Shown here: positions 1 through 10,849 of the stretch, piece after piece
How positions within the stretch are numbered: position 1 is the stretch's first letter
How the letters are laid out: the number at the start of each line of letters is the position of its first letter
DNA from: Ophthalmolycus amberensis
Lineage: Eukaryota; Chordata; Actinopteri; Perciformes; Zoarcidae
Length of the DNA stretch: 64,000 nt
Assembly: GCA_024529925.1 (NCBI GenBank)
Contig: JAFEUB010000965.1
Location: forward strand, 1,583,001-1,647,000
Direction of reading: 5' to 3'
The notes under the pieces: model-generated
Databases searched by the model: none
What the model saw: the letters and a program-made list of their open reading frames with translations, nothing else
Told to the model about the DNA's origin: nothing
Made by a program: the position numbers and the translations under genes

Positions 1-1959
1 TCTGTTGTGCTGTCATGGTGCCGTGTGGGAGGTCAAAGTTCAACCAGGGGGGCTCCCGGAGTCCCTGCTCTTTCAAAGACAGTGGCCTTTGCATGATGAG
101 TGGCATGAGCAGGTTGGCTTTGAATTTCAAGCAGCTATTAAAGACAATAATTTAACCCCAAGGTGGAAAGGAAACGGTCTAAGCCCCCCTCTTCAGGCTT
201 CAGGTAAAGATTTATTTTCCTTCTCCGGGGAAAATAAACATTTACATTCCTGGGCTCAGCGCGTTAATAGAGATTAAGCTGAATTCAGGCCTGCGTGTCA
301 GGCAGCAATTCAGGTGGCTCATACCATACATACCTGGACTATTTGTGTGGCTCTCAATGGGCATCTCCCTCAGACCTTTGAGCTTGGCTGAGGGCAGATG
401 ACAATCTCTCGGGACATTGTTATTACGGTGGCCCTGGACAGCTTCAAAAGCGACACGCAAGTCCTAATGCACGACCACTTTGGGCTGCTGCTTCAAAGAA
501 CTTAATGTCTCTTACTTTAATGAAGGCATGGGATCAAAAGGAAGAGGAGTTGCCGACCCCAGCCATCAATTATACTGGAATACGGAATTCCTTTCTTACT
601 GAAGTGGAAAATGTTGTACTCCTTATTGAATCCCTGAGATATTTATTTTAAATGTGATAGAATCACAGCGAAGTAGGTTTTTCTGTCACAGTCTGTTCGT
701 ACAAGTCATTTACTGTACTCAGAAAAATGAAACACGTCAGGTCAGGCCTGCAGTCGAAACGCATCTCGCTGGTGTGGGAGGCATTCATGTCCAAAGACAC
801 AATGCAGACCCTTCATTAAGTTGCAAGAAAAATACGATCCTCACAAAAACAGAGGGAGCTGTTATTTTCCCCCCGGAGCCGGAGCGGAATGACATGGGTC
901 TCATCAAGGTAAATCAGAAACAACAGCCGATTTCATTCATACGCCAGCAAAGGCCAAGAGTGTGAATGTTTCATTCCAATTGATCATAAGCAGTCAGAGC
1001 TTGATTCAGCTAAAACTCCCCTTGACCTTAAATGGCACATGGTTGGCAGCGCTGGCCGCATAACTTGCATTTCATACTTGTGACTAAATCTAAAGCTGTG
1101 AAAAGTAGGCGAAATCCTCGACTGGTGCACAGCCGACAACACGCGGTCCACGTTCCGACTGAAGCCCAAGTACCTGGAGGCCCCATGATGTAGGAGGCAG
1201 GGCCTGAGGAGGAGAAGTAGGCCTTTTTGATGTTGTTTTACCATCAGGATTATAAGTATGCGAATAATTAACAAAGCAACGTTTCAAGCCAATGTTTAGC
1301 TCATCTTTTTTGATTGATTTAAATTGTGATATAAGAGAGAAACCACATGCAGCTTGAAATGAAAGAATTGAATGTACATTGACACATTATTGGACATTTA
1401 GAGGGGTCATAACAAAGGAAACAATATTTATTGCCAACTGTTTGTAACAAGCAGCTGACATGAAAAGAACTGTTCAACTTATTGTTGTGTTAGAGGTCTG
1501 TACTGTAAATCTGCAGGTGGATGGTTAGCTTAGCAAAATTCCAACTGTCATGAAGTCCTCATGGAGCAAAAGAGTCTTTGTGCACAATAAGATGATCATG
1601 GGTTCAAAAGGTTGTCCCTGACATCCCCCTGTTTATCTCCCCCCCCCCCCCCCCCCCCCCAAAAAAAAACAAGATTGGACATGCAACCACCTGAACTCAC
1701 ATGGGCCTTAAAAATAGGACACAATTTAAATGAAAAACTTGACTTTTCAGCGGGTGGACTTGTTGAACAACCACCAAGCATCACCCGCATGCCTGCGCAC
1801 CGAGTAGCCTCTCGGTGTGTAACGGGACCGGGAGTGTGTTTCTTTAAGAAATGTAAGGTGGGTGAGCCCCTTTTTTCCTGACGCGCGCCTGGTATGCAAA
1901 CATAAATTTAGTAGCAACGTGTTTGCTGGTGGGGGGGAAACAAAATATCTGGAAGCCAC
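1..1959. other. 5' flanking DNA of the adamtsl1 gene
   Basis: No coding exon, RNA gene or recognisable transposon was seen here. A run of about 22 C followed by 9 A lies at 1639-1669. An octamer-like ATGCAAAC (1894-1901) and an AT-rich CATAAATTTA (1901-1910) precede the CpG-rich first-exon region and could be promoter elements, but neither can be confirmed by eye. The open frames here are short, overlap on both strands and show no family resemblance. Confidence 0.6.
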
Positions 1960-2209
1960 CGAGAAGTGTCATGCCGTCTCCGGCAGTTCTTGGCTGACTT
2001 CTACCTTCATCCTCTCTCTCTCTCGCTCTATCTCTCTCTCTGTGAACCGGAGCCGCAGCGCGTAGACGAGAGCGGACCTCTTTCTCCCCCTGAGGGACCG
2101 GGCAGACTGGGACAGACTGGGACAGACTGGTGGGACAGTGGGACGGAGAGCGGGCAACCACTACTGCGTCTCTCCAGTTTGAAATAACATCTCGCTCGCG
2201 GCGTCAGAG
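1960..2209 (+). promoter_or_regulatory. adamtsl1: CpG-rich proximal promoter / 5' UTR of adamtsl1
   Basis: This stretch is visibly richer in CG dinucleotides than the surrounding AT-rich DNA. It contains a pyrimidine CT tract (2010-2041) and three tandem copies of the 10-mer GACAGACTGG (about 2102-2131), and runs directly into the start codon. An in-frame TGA at 2180-2182 lies ten codons upstream of the ATG, which fixes that ATG as the first usable one in its frame. The transcription start is not visible; initiation within or just upstream of the CT tract is an inference from the layout. Confidence 0.5.
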
Positions 2210-2266
2210 ATGACCGGGGGCTGCTGGTGGACGACTGGACTGCTTCTTCTCGCTGTCTGTGCGAAG
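2210..2266 (+). CDS. adamtsl1: ADAMTSL1 (punctin-1) coding exon 1, signal peptide
   Basis: The reading is MTGGCWWTTGLLLLAVCAK, 19 codons ending exactly at AAG|GTGAGC, a good splice donor (GT at 2267-2268), so the exon ends in phase 0. The ATG has G at -3 and A at +4, and an in-frame TGA lies ten codons upstream. The segment is a hydrophobic secretory leader, as expected for ADAMTS-like extracellular-matrix glycoproteins, which lack a protease domain. The phase joins without loss to exon 2 at 62812, which begins with SSRTARSEEDRD; as I recall, human ADAMTSL1 likewise has a poorly conserved leader directly before SSRTARSEEDRD. Signal-peptide exons diverge fast, so the assignment rests on phase, position, CpG context and strand rather than residue identity. 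A different or additional first exon is possible; a spliced transcript would settle it. Confidence 0.78.
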
Positions 2267-5200
2267 GTGAGCTTCACATTCACACAACGTTGAATTCAGT
2301 CATCGGACATGTGAAAGGAAGGCGCCTCGCTTCAGTTTTAGATGCGTTTGGGAAGTTTATGCACCTCAAAACCGCTGTTATTTTGGCTGTTTATCTTTAT
2401 GTTTTTATTTGTAGTATTATTTTTACTCAACTCTAAATGACACCTTACTATTGTAAAGCAATGGGGACGAAGGTGCTTTGGGTACGAAGGTGCTTTGGGT
2501 ATGTGTATTTGTATTATATCCAAACTGCAAAGGCTTATAATTAAAACAGGATTGATTTAATATTACAGATATATATACAGGACCCATCATGATTTTCTTT
2601 TTCTTTTGGGATGAATTGAAGTGTTCTGTGGTCGTCCTCTTCCTCCAGTGATGCTGAAGCAGGTCCAATGCTGCTGCACAGTGGATGAGATGATGTGTGA
2701 TGGGACAGTGTGGCATTGTCTACAAATATGAAAATGGTTTATGAAATTATGAAAGTGAGTGTGAATACACTCAAATACTGTGATAAAATGTGGGTGAATT
2801 TTCTGCGTATTTAAAGTCTTTATTTATCGTAATTAACATACAGCAACCGTCCTTCCTTTTACATTTTAATGCCTGAAATATCATAAGACAGGGTCATCTC
2901 TGAAATGTCGAAATCGTATCAGTCCAGCATTGAACAAACTTCTAAAATCAGCACACTCATTAAATTCCTACCGAAATAGGTTCTCTCCTGAAGGGCCTAT
3001 AGTTCGTGCAGACAAAGTTGTGTAAAAGCTGACACGTGCTGCATGACGACCCGGCGAGAGCTTGTGAGTGGAACACAAAGCAGTTGTTTGGCCTGCAGAC
3101 AGATTCTGGGTCTGTAACAGAGGGGCGGGGGATGCCATGCTGTCAGCATGTGTAAATGACCACGACAGGTGCAAATGGCACCTCAAGGTGATTTGGGCTT
3201 TAGACACCCTGGCTGCCATGTGGCCCCCCCCCCCCACCCCCCGTCCACCCAGCAATCAGTGAATGTCGGTGACAAGAGAAGCGCTTGAGGCTTTGCAACT
3301 CTTTTCCAGGCCACTGTCCAGTGCTGGCTTGATTATGTTCCACTTTAATTAGGCCTCTTGGGAAGAAAATCACAAAATTGGCACATTAATGGACTTCCGA
3401 TGTGCATGAGCATCAGTGTGAAGCTGCTGATGGAGGACCTTTTGATTGTGTTTTCCTTACAAAAACACAAATGACTGATTGTAGACGAGTCCTTAATTCT
3501 CCTATATTAACAGATTTTATTTCTGTTACGAAACTGCATTATATATCATGTTATCATCATCTCCATGAGCTGAACAGTGATACGCCCTCACTGACTACTG
3601 TGTAATCAAGTGACCTCAGTTTGATCGGTTCGTGTCTCTGTCACATATCAAGACTGAACAATTGCTCGTTCTTTTTTTGTTTTTTTTTGCTCAAGTGGGT
3701 CATGACAAGCTTTCCCATCTGTGCAAGCGTTGACTGCGCGGCATGAGTCAGCACTGGTCGTTTGTCTGTTCACACACACACACCAGAGTGACCCAGTGCT
3801 TCGCTCCAGAGACCGGCCCGTCAACAGTTGCCGCCTATACCGCCCTCTCTGCTATGCGGTGGCCATGTCCTTTTCATCCTCGCCCCTCAGGTCAGGGTCT
3901 CTGCATTGCTATTGAACTCAAGAATGGGACTCTATATTTGTGTCCGTGGCTGTTGGGAAGTCGTGTGACTCGTGTGTGTGTGTGTGTGTGTGTGTGGGCC
4001 AAATGGCCTGTGGCTCCAACCCTAAATGGAATAGGCCTTCCTTTGTGGGTGACATAATGACATACCTCGAGTGATTCTTGGAGGGTCTTGTTGCTCTCAC
4101 TCCATTCCCTTGATTTGTGCAGCAAAGTGGAACGTTCCAGGTTTTTTTTTTCTTCTTCCTTTTCTTGCTGGATGGGGATTTGAAGGTGCTTGTGGTGCGC
4201 TGGAGGCGGTGCCCTTAAAAGACACTCATGCATCTCTCTCTGAGCACCAATGTTAGTCGCTGTAAATCAGGATTCTGGCACCTGCCAGGGCGACGGAGCA
4301 AAGCAAATCCTTTTTGTGTGCTTTCATTTTGTTTGATTTGGCACTTTTCTCTCTTTGTGCCTCTCATTGCTTTTGATTTTTGTGCAATTTTCTTTTGTGT
4401 TAAAACTACATTTTTTTTTGTGAAATTTGATCTTACAAAATGCATCAATCATGATTATTTTCCTCCCCGTTACTATTTCCAATACCCAAATCAGCTAATA
4501 AGTGCCGTAATGTCTTTTCCTAAGATGTAAAACTTGCAAACTTGTAATAAAACGTATTCTGTTCGTGCAACGTGTCAAGACACTCTCCCGACAAAAAGTT
4601 TTTGGGCAACGCTCACTAGCTTAGCTAACGTAAACAAGTCTCACAGTAAAGGCCTATCACTGCGTCACAACAGGAAGTAATCACTGGCGGGAAGGAGGGA
4701 AATATCAGCGGTAGCTTTGTGCTTACCAGAGGAATTAGAAACTGTATTTAATGTAGTGTCCTCTGCCCAATCAGGGACTTTGAAGGACAGAGATGACACC
4801 GAACTGACAAACAAACTGGGCGTGTGTGCGCCGCTTCATTTTTTTCCAACACAAATTCAGGTGAATATATCGGTTTAAGCCTCTGAAAACCATTGCTGCA
4901 AACCATACAGGCTGTGACAATGATATCTCTATCGAAGTGGATAAAATTGCTCTCCTTTTTCGAGAAGTTATGGCAACAACGACATGATTTCTTGCTTTCG
5001 ACACATGATGGATTCAAGTCAGCTGCCAGACTTCATCGCATTGTACGGCTGCCACACTCAGCTGGAATTCAAAAAAGGAAACTGGCCACGAAAGCAACAG
5101 GTTTTGATGTTTATTCAAGGAAATGGTTCCTCTCAGAGTCCTAATGCAGCGGGCGCAGTGTTTTTGAAGTCTCCAGGATGGGGAAGCTTTGGGGGTCTAA

Positions 5201-6240
5201 TGGCAGTATTAAGTGGGGTCACGGTGTGCAAACGTGTCCCGAGTGATCGTCCGTCAACAACAACATCTCTTGTTCTCCGAAAAACCGGCTCCTTGGCCTG
5301 ATTGCGTGATCGCAAAGACCGCAAACTCTCCAATTAGATTTCATGAAGGCCTTTGTTGTGGACGCAAGTGGAATGGGAAGTGAATTAATTTTGAGGGGGG
5401 ATTGGGTCCCACTTGAGGAGAAAAGGAAAGGGCTTCAGAGAACATCTGGCCAGTGATGGATGGAGCAAGTTTTTGGAGCGCGCTAACACAAGCGAGTGTT
5501 TTCAGTTACGCTGCAAAAGCTTTCATACTCATCGCATCGTTCCCATCTGGGCTTAATCTGTGGAGTGAGACTGAGGGCTGCTCAGTGAGGAAGTGTATAT
5601 GTGCGATGTTACTCTCAATCCAAAGCTACAATTCACTGGTGCTCATCTTTGCGGGAATTGCCATGCTGCATGAAATGCGCTCTTGTGCTTTCCTGGCACA
5701 GTGGCGATGTTTCCTGTGTGTCCTATACTCAGGTGAGCCGGGATGCTGCTCTTCAGAGGAGATCCAGAGAGCAGGCATCCATCCCTATAGAGACCCGGGC
5801 CAAAAAACAGGAAGTCGCTTCGCGCCATTCTCGGTGGGCCAGTGAAGAAAAAGTACTGTAGAACAGAACAAGACATGGCAGCTTCTAATGGATGTTGAGT
5901 CCCAAAGAAAGTTCTGTTTCAACGGTATTCACAACAAACCAATAACTTGGCTTATAGGTTGAGCACTCATCTCCAATTTGTCTTTTTTTAAATTTACTTT
6001 ATTGAAAATCCTGAAGATCCATTGTAAAAATACAAAATCACCGATTTTCCACATGGGCCATGACCTGAGAAGACTGGCTGGAACTAGACCTGGCTAGCAG
6101 TCCCAGTTGATGAGCTTGTCTCTTGCGTTTTGTTTTATGAAAGACTGTCTCCCCCTCTTTTGACAATCCAAGTGGTGACGGATGAACAGCAGCAAACCAG
6201 ACCTGACTGAGCGCTTTTGTCTTTGACTCCAAACACCTGA
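2267..6240. other. Intronic DNA without recognised genes
   Basis: No gene was seen. A C-rich run sits near 3224-3242 and a GT microsatellite at about 3972-3996. The open frames are short, occur on both strands and carry no recognisable domains. Confidence 0.6.
3972..3996. repeat. (GT)n microsatellite
   Basis: About 12 uninterrupted GT units. Confidence 0.9.
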
Positions 6241-6249
6241 TTATTACTC

Positions 6250-6425
6250 AAATTGACAGTTTGATATCCTGAGAAAATATGTTTATTCCCTTTCTGGCGA
6301 TGAGTTGGATGATAAAATTGATCTTCATGTTTCGTGTGCAGACACGAGAGCGGTATCAATCTTCTCATCGGATTTTCAGTAGTATAGCAAAATAGACCAT
6401 TTCCCAAAATGTCAAACTGTTTTAT
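6250..6425. repeat. Fold-back copy of a dispersed fish repeat (TTTTGGGAAATACGCTTA family)
   Basis: The left half (about 6254-6325) carries a diverged + copy: CAGTTTGATATCCTGAGAAA, then a TTATTCCCTTTCT segment. The right half (about 6345-6421) carries the same family inverted, ending CATTTCCCAAAATGTCAAAC. The two arms therefore face each other. I recognise the family from teleost introns, where it typically includes a TTAGCTTAGCTTAGCATAA block; no coding capacity is visible. Confidence 0.6.
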
Positions 6426-6429
6426 TAGC

Positions 6430-8300
6430 ATCAGTTTATTACCAAACTGGGCCTTGTGAAAAATATAAAAAAAGATGTGGAACGGAGAATATGGCTTTTG
6501 CGCTCCCCCCCCCACCCACACACACACACAAACTTGTGGAACTTGAGAGTGCCGTTTGCCTTTCAATCACTTGATGCCAAGTTCTAATAACACGCTGCGA
6601 CTGACTGCCCAAAGCGGCCCGTGCCAGCAAATGGCTTAACTCGCTGGAGTCATGTTGAAGTGTTATTCCAGAGTGTGTGCGAGAGGGCACGTCGTTCAGG
6701 CGGCAGTATCAAAACGCATAATGAGTTTTTGTGGTTTCATGTGGCTCTCAGGAATGTCTTATTGTGCCACACATACACACACACACTGCAAAGCTATCTG
6801 ATTTCATATTAGGCTGCTGTCACGCATTGATAAAGAGCTGCCAGCAGATGGCAACATTACAGCAGAGGGACAGTTCAGCTCCCACGGCCGTCGCAGACAG
6901 TCGCCTCTATTGTGATTGTGCAGGTGGCTGCCCTCTGTCCCCCTCTCCGTTTCCTCTGGAGCCCCTTGTGAAGGCGTTTGTTCCTCCATCATTGATTTGT
7001 CATTGGAACGCAGGGGCCTCTGGCGTCCTGTTCCTCTGATGAAGCATCTCGGGCGAGCCCCGCGTGATCGAGCGCTGTTGTTTTATCTCGTTGTGTGTTC
7101 CTGGACACCAGCTCAGACTTTAGTGCGCAGCAGCCGGGGCCCTCCGCATCATCTGGCTCGCACATTTTCTCCCACACAGCCAATCTCGAAAACGAAGCAG
7201 CAACCTTGCAGGCGAGCCACTCTGCCTTTTGGCTCTAGCTCATGCGTCTAGTTCTGTCTGTTCTGTTCTGTTCTGCCCCGGCCTTGACCTCAGATCCGTC
7301 CCAGGGTGGGAGTGCCGGGGAGTGGCGCTAACGAGAGGAAAGAGGGAGCACTCGGAGGGGGGAGGGGGGGGGGGGTGACGCCTAATTAGAAGGGAGGGAG
7401 GTAGGTGTGTGTGTTGAAACAGTACTGGGGAGGATCACTCGGGAGAGAGGACGAAGGCAGATCGGACAGTGCAGGAGGACGGAAAGAGGAAAAGGATATT
7501 GGAGGCGAAAAGGTCAAGAATGGTAGAGAAGCACAGGAACAAGGCAATGGCCTGATGTATCCTTTAGTAATGAAGTCAAGTTAGAAGACAGGAGGAAAAA
7601 AGTGTAATGGTTTTGGGGAAATGAGGCCGTAAGTATTCAAGGAATTGAAGAGATAATGTAAAAAAAAGTGACAGGTTAAAGCAAAGATGGGTAAAAAAAG
7701 AATACATTTGAATAACATCTTTGTAAATGACCAGAATAAAACACAGTCAAATATAACAACACAGAGACCTGTAGAAGCATATGGAGGCGAGTGCCACGTT
7801 AGAAGATACAAAGGAAGAGCGGAAAATGAATGGAGTGATATTGATGTGGATCTAGGTGAGAGCAAGAGGAGACGGAGACGCACCCAGACACGAGGATGTC
7901 TGTAGAAACGGGAGGAGAAAAAACATATTGATGGAGTGAGAGTGGAAGAGTTGCATGAAGCGTGCACGGAGAGCAAAAGGCCAAGCAGGGGGAACGTAGA
8001 ACAAAGCCGCCGGCACGGAGTTGGAAAGTAAAACATAAATATTCAGCTTCTTGGAGAAAGTGGGGAGGCAGTTCGTTCCAGATCCACTGACTTTTTGACA
8101 GGCATGAAAAACAAATACAAGACCGGTCATCTCTCCCACTGACCTCACTCTTTTTGGGAAACGGGAGAGCGGAGGTTGCGTGCGAGTGCGAGAACGGTTG
8201 TGTGTAAGGACGGACGACTAAATCCAGTGGAAACATGATTGACTGGGGAGCGGCGGTGCTAGTGTCTGACAGGGTCTGCACGGACGGTTTGCGGTGAATG
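6430..8300. other. Intronic DNA without recognised genes
   Basis: No gene was supported. A short CA tract (about 6518-6531), a short TTCTG repeat (about 7251-7275) and a G run (about 7361-7374) occur. A 160-codon minus-strand open frame (7799-8281) is low complexity with no family match I trust. Confidence 0.55.
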
Positions 8301-8309
8301 TTTGCGACG

Positions 8310-8402
8310 GCTAATGATGCTTTCTGCTAATACGGCTACAGCCAGCAGTCGATTAGCTTAGCTTAGCATAACGACTGGAAACTGGGGGATACAGATAGCC
8401 TG
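8310..8402 (+). repeat. Dispersed fish repeat fragment (TTAGCTTAGCTTAGCATAA block)
   Basis: The segment has GCTACAGCCAGCAGTCGATT followed by the TTAGCTTAGCTTAGCATAA block, ACTGGAAACTGGGGGA and a TAGCCTG end. This is the 3' part of the same family as at 6250-6425, 36540-36640 and 39168-39355, in + orientation. Confidence 0.65.
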
Positions 8403-8456
8403 TTTCAAGTGGACAAGTACCTCAAAATTGCACTTGAGTAAACATACATAGTCTTG

Positions 8457-8460
<4 letters not shown>

Positions 8461-8493
<33 letters not shown>
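8461..8493. repeat. (GT)n microsatellite
   Basis: About 16 uninterrupted GT units. Confidence 0.92.
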
Positions 8494-8494
<1 letters not shown>

Positions 8495-8499
8495 TGCGA

Positions 8500-10500
8500 C
8501 CAAGGGACCATCCCCGGGCTGCTCACAGGGATTACCTCGGCCCCCGCGAGCACACACGCTGTGTTGAGCAATGACACTGCACAGATGTACAGCGGCGGTC
8601 GCAGCGCAGACATTGTGGCCCCTGTGAAGAGGCCGGGGTCTCTCCCCTTCTTAGAGGAAACGCTGATGCCTGACGAACCTGTGTGGTCCCGGAGCGTGTT
8701 TGTGTAAAGTTTAAAGTGTATCGTAAGTGTGTTTACGCGCTATTTGTAAGAGTGTGAGGTGGAAAAGTGTGAGGTCCTGGGAAAAATAACGGCTGCTTTA
8801 CATTGCGTGGAAATATACAGAGATCTGATACGGTGCAAGCTAAACTTCAGAAGTGCGTGTGACCGAGATTTGCTATAAACCCGTGTTGATGGGTGTCAGT
8901 TCATAGTTTTGGCTATTTGATTAGAGCTTCTTCAACCATGAAGATAACGTTTCTGGTTCATGACACTCGAGAGGTCTGAACTTGACTGTGAACTGAAAAT
9001 GACCTCTCTATTTAAATGTGTATGCCCTCAAAAAGCCTGTACGGTCTTGTTATTCGTGTGCTGTGAAATGATGATCGTATGTCTGACCTCTGGAAACAAT
9101 CACCCCCCCATGAGAAAAATGCACCCGCAGGTCCCTGTGGTTTACGGCCGATGTCTCACCGTGGCGATGCATTTGAAGTGCCGCTGTGGAATTTCCGTCC
9201 CAGCATACCACTGCGCGGTGACATCTTCAACGCCGGTGTGTCTCGCTCTGCTCTAACTAGGGGGGGGGGGGGGGATGTCGCAAATGCTCCCAGCCTGTTT
9301 GAATCTGTGGAGTCTGAAAACTCTCAGCGCTCCCCCCCCCTCCCCCTGTCTCCCTGATGACAGGTATGCGGCTTGAAAAGTATTTGGCAACCGTGATCCT
9401 GGAAAAGTGCACATTTGACATTGAGCATGTCAGTCACCCCCCCCCCCCCCCCCCCCCCCACGGCTCCTCCTTCACATCAGCAGGACATACAGTAATGCCC
9501 CTTTTTTCTGTGTTCTCGGTGCAGTTTCTTCTCTCATCTCGCCGCGATTGGCTCCATAGCTGGAATAGTTGGGATTGTGGTGACCAGGTGGCCTGTGAAG
9601 CCACCTCGATGATATGACAGATACTACGAAAGATCCTAAACTGTGTGTTCAGATCATTTAAGCACAGTGTTGAGAGACAGGTGGACTGACAGACAGAGAG
9701 TAAGGTGCAGGGCAGGTGAAACCTCGCGTATGTCTTACAGGTTATTGACGAGGTCTCTCGGCACACACGGCATCTAAATCTCAGATAGTCCAGGATTGAC
9801 ATCTGTCGATATGTGATGCGCTGAAGGGCTCGTTGAAAGGTGTGTGTGTATTTGAAGCTGTGTGATCCTTCGTCACGGGATAGAATATGAATTTTCACCT
9901 TTAAAACCTAAATAACTGTTCGAGGCCTGAAGAGCCAAATCTCAAAATGTGAAGAGCAGAACATGATTTGTCTTCCCGTCTTCATCGTTAGTCATGTCGT
10001 GGCCCCTCAGATCTGTCTTGTGATCACTTGCATGGGTTCCGATCCCCAGGTTAGGAAACTAATGCTAATGATTGCTTTCATTCTTGATTCATGGAAAGTC
10101 AAAGAGCCTCTTTTGTGAAAGATATAACAGTTAAAAAAAAGGGAAAAGCAGAAGTTGATTTTATAAATTGCTGGTTTAATCTGCAATTAGTCGACCAATT
10201 GATTAATTAGCTTTTTGTTTCAGCAGTAATTAACTGTCTAATAAATGTGGCCTTTCTATCACTGTCAAATGGTTTTCAAACAGCTTTGTTTAATATGTTT
10301 TGCTGGGCAGAACTATTAAGTATTCAGCACCACTCAGCAGAAATCCTGAGTCATGCCTCAGCTAGGTCGTTTTCCCTTTTACGTCTTCGTTATTTTCACT
10401 CGAACCATCAATTTTCACTTCAGCTTTCCCTCATAGTTTCTCTCCTCGGTTTTGAGGGTCCATTGTTTGGAATAATCCAAACATTACAGTATTTTGGTCA
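8500..10500. other. Intronic DNA without recognised genes
   Basis: The region contains a G run near 9260-9273 and a C run of about 23 at 9437-9459. Open frames that cross the C run read as polyproline or polyglycine artefacts. Nothing else was identified. Confidence 0.6.
9437..9459. repeat. Poly-C homopolymer
   Basis: About 23 uninterrupted C residues, one of the longest of many C/G runs in the window. Confidence 0.9.
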
Positions 10501-10509
10501 AAACAAAAA

Positions 10510-10845
10510 GTTTTTGTGAGGATCAGACGGCAACCTCTGCAGAAGTGCCGCTTAAACCTTTTACTAAATCTCTACTGGCCCTCAGGGGGCCACTCCTCTG
10601 GTTGCAAAAAGAAGTCCAACTGTCAATGAGAAAGATTCTCACTTGATTTATTACCTCGGTAAACACGAGTTTATGGTCTCAACCACCAGTTTCTAGTCGT
10701 TTTCAACACAACGTGATGTTCATTTAGTGAATTATGGACAACCGCCAAAAATGCCGTAGTCGAGACTTCAAAACTGCAGTCTGCAAACCACAGTGTGACA
10801 TCACGGTGACTACGTCCTCTTCTCATATTCAGTCTATGTGGAGGA
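10510..10845 (-). repeat. Dispersed teleost repeat (GAGGTTGCCG...TGACATCACGGTGACTACGTC family)
   Basis: On the + strand one end reads GACGGCAACCTCTGCAGAAG and a GGCCCTCAGGGGGCCAC block. The other end reads GTGACATCACGGTGACTACG then TCC...ATTCAGTCTATG. I recognise both ends as parts of one short repeat that is common in percomorph introns. It shows no coding potential. The class is not certain (SINE-like or MITE-like). Confidence 0.6.
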
Positions 10846-10849
10846 CCAG

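Noticed and set aside
1596..1790. Polyglycine frame
   Set aside because: It is generated by the poly-C tract at 1639-1660.
2227..2436. 69-codon frame starting MDDWTASSRC
   Set aside because: It overlaps exon 1 in another frame, reads straight through the GTGAGC donor and has no family resemblance. The ATG at 2210 gives the secretory leader.
7799..8281. 160-codon minus-strand frame with a WNELPPHFLQEAEYL stretch
   Set aside because: The stretch faintly recalls the C-terminal WNxLPxxxR motif of LINE ORFs, but the rest is low-complexity Ser/Cys/Pro sequence and no RT motif is nearby. Probably chance.
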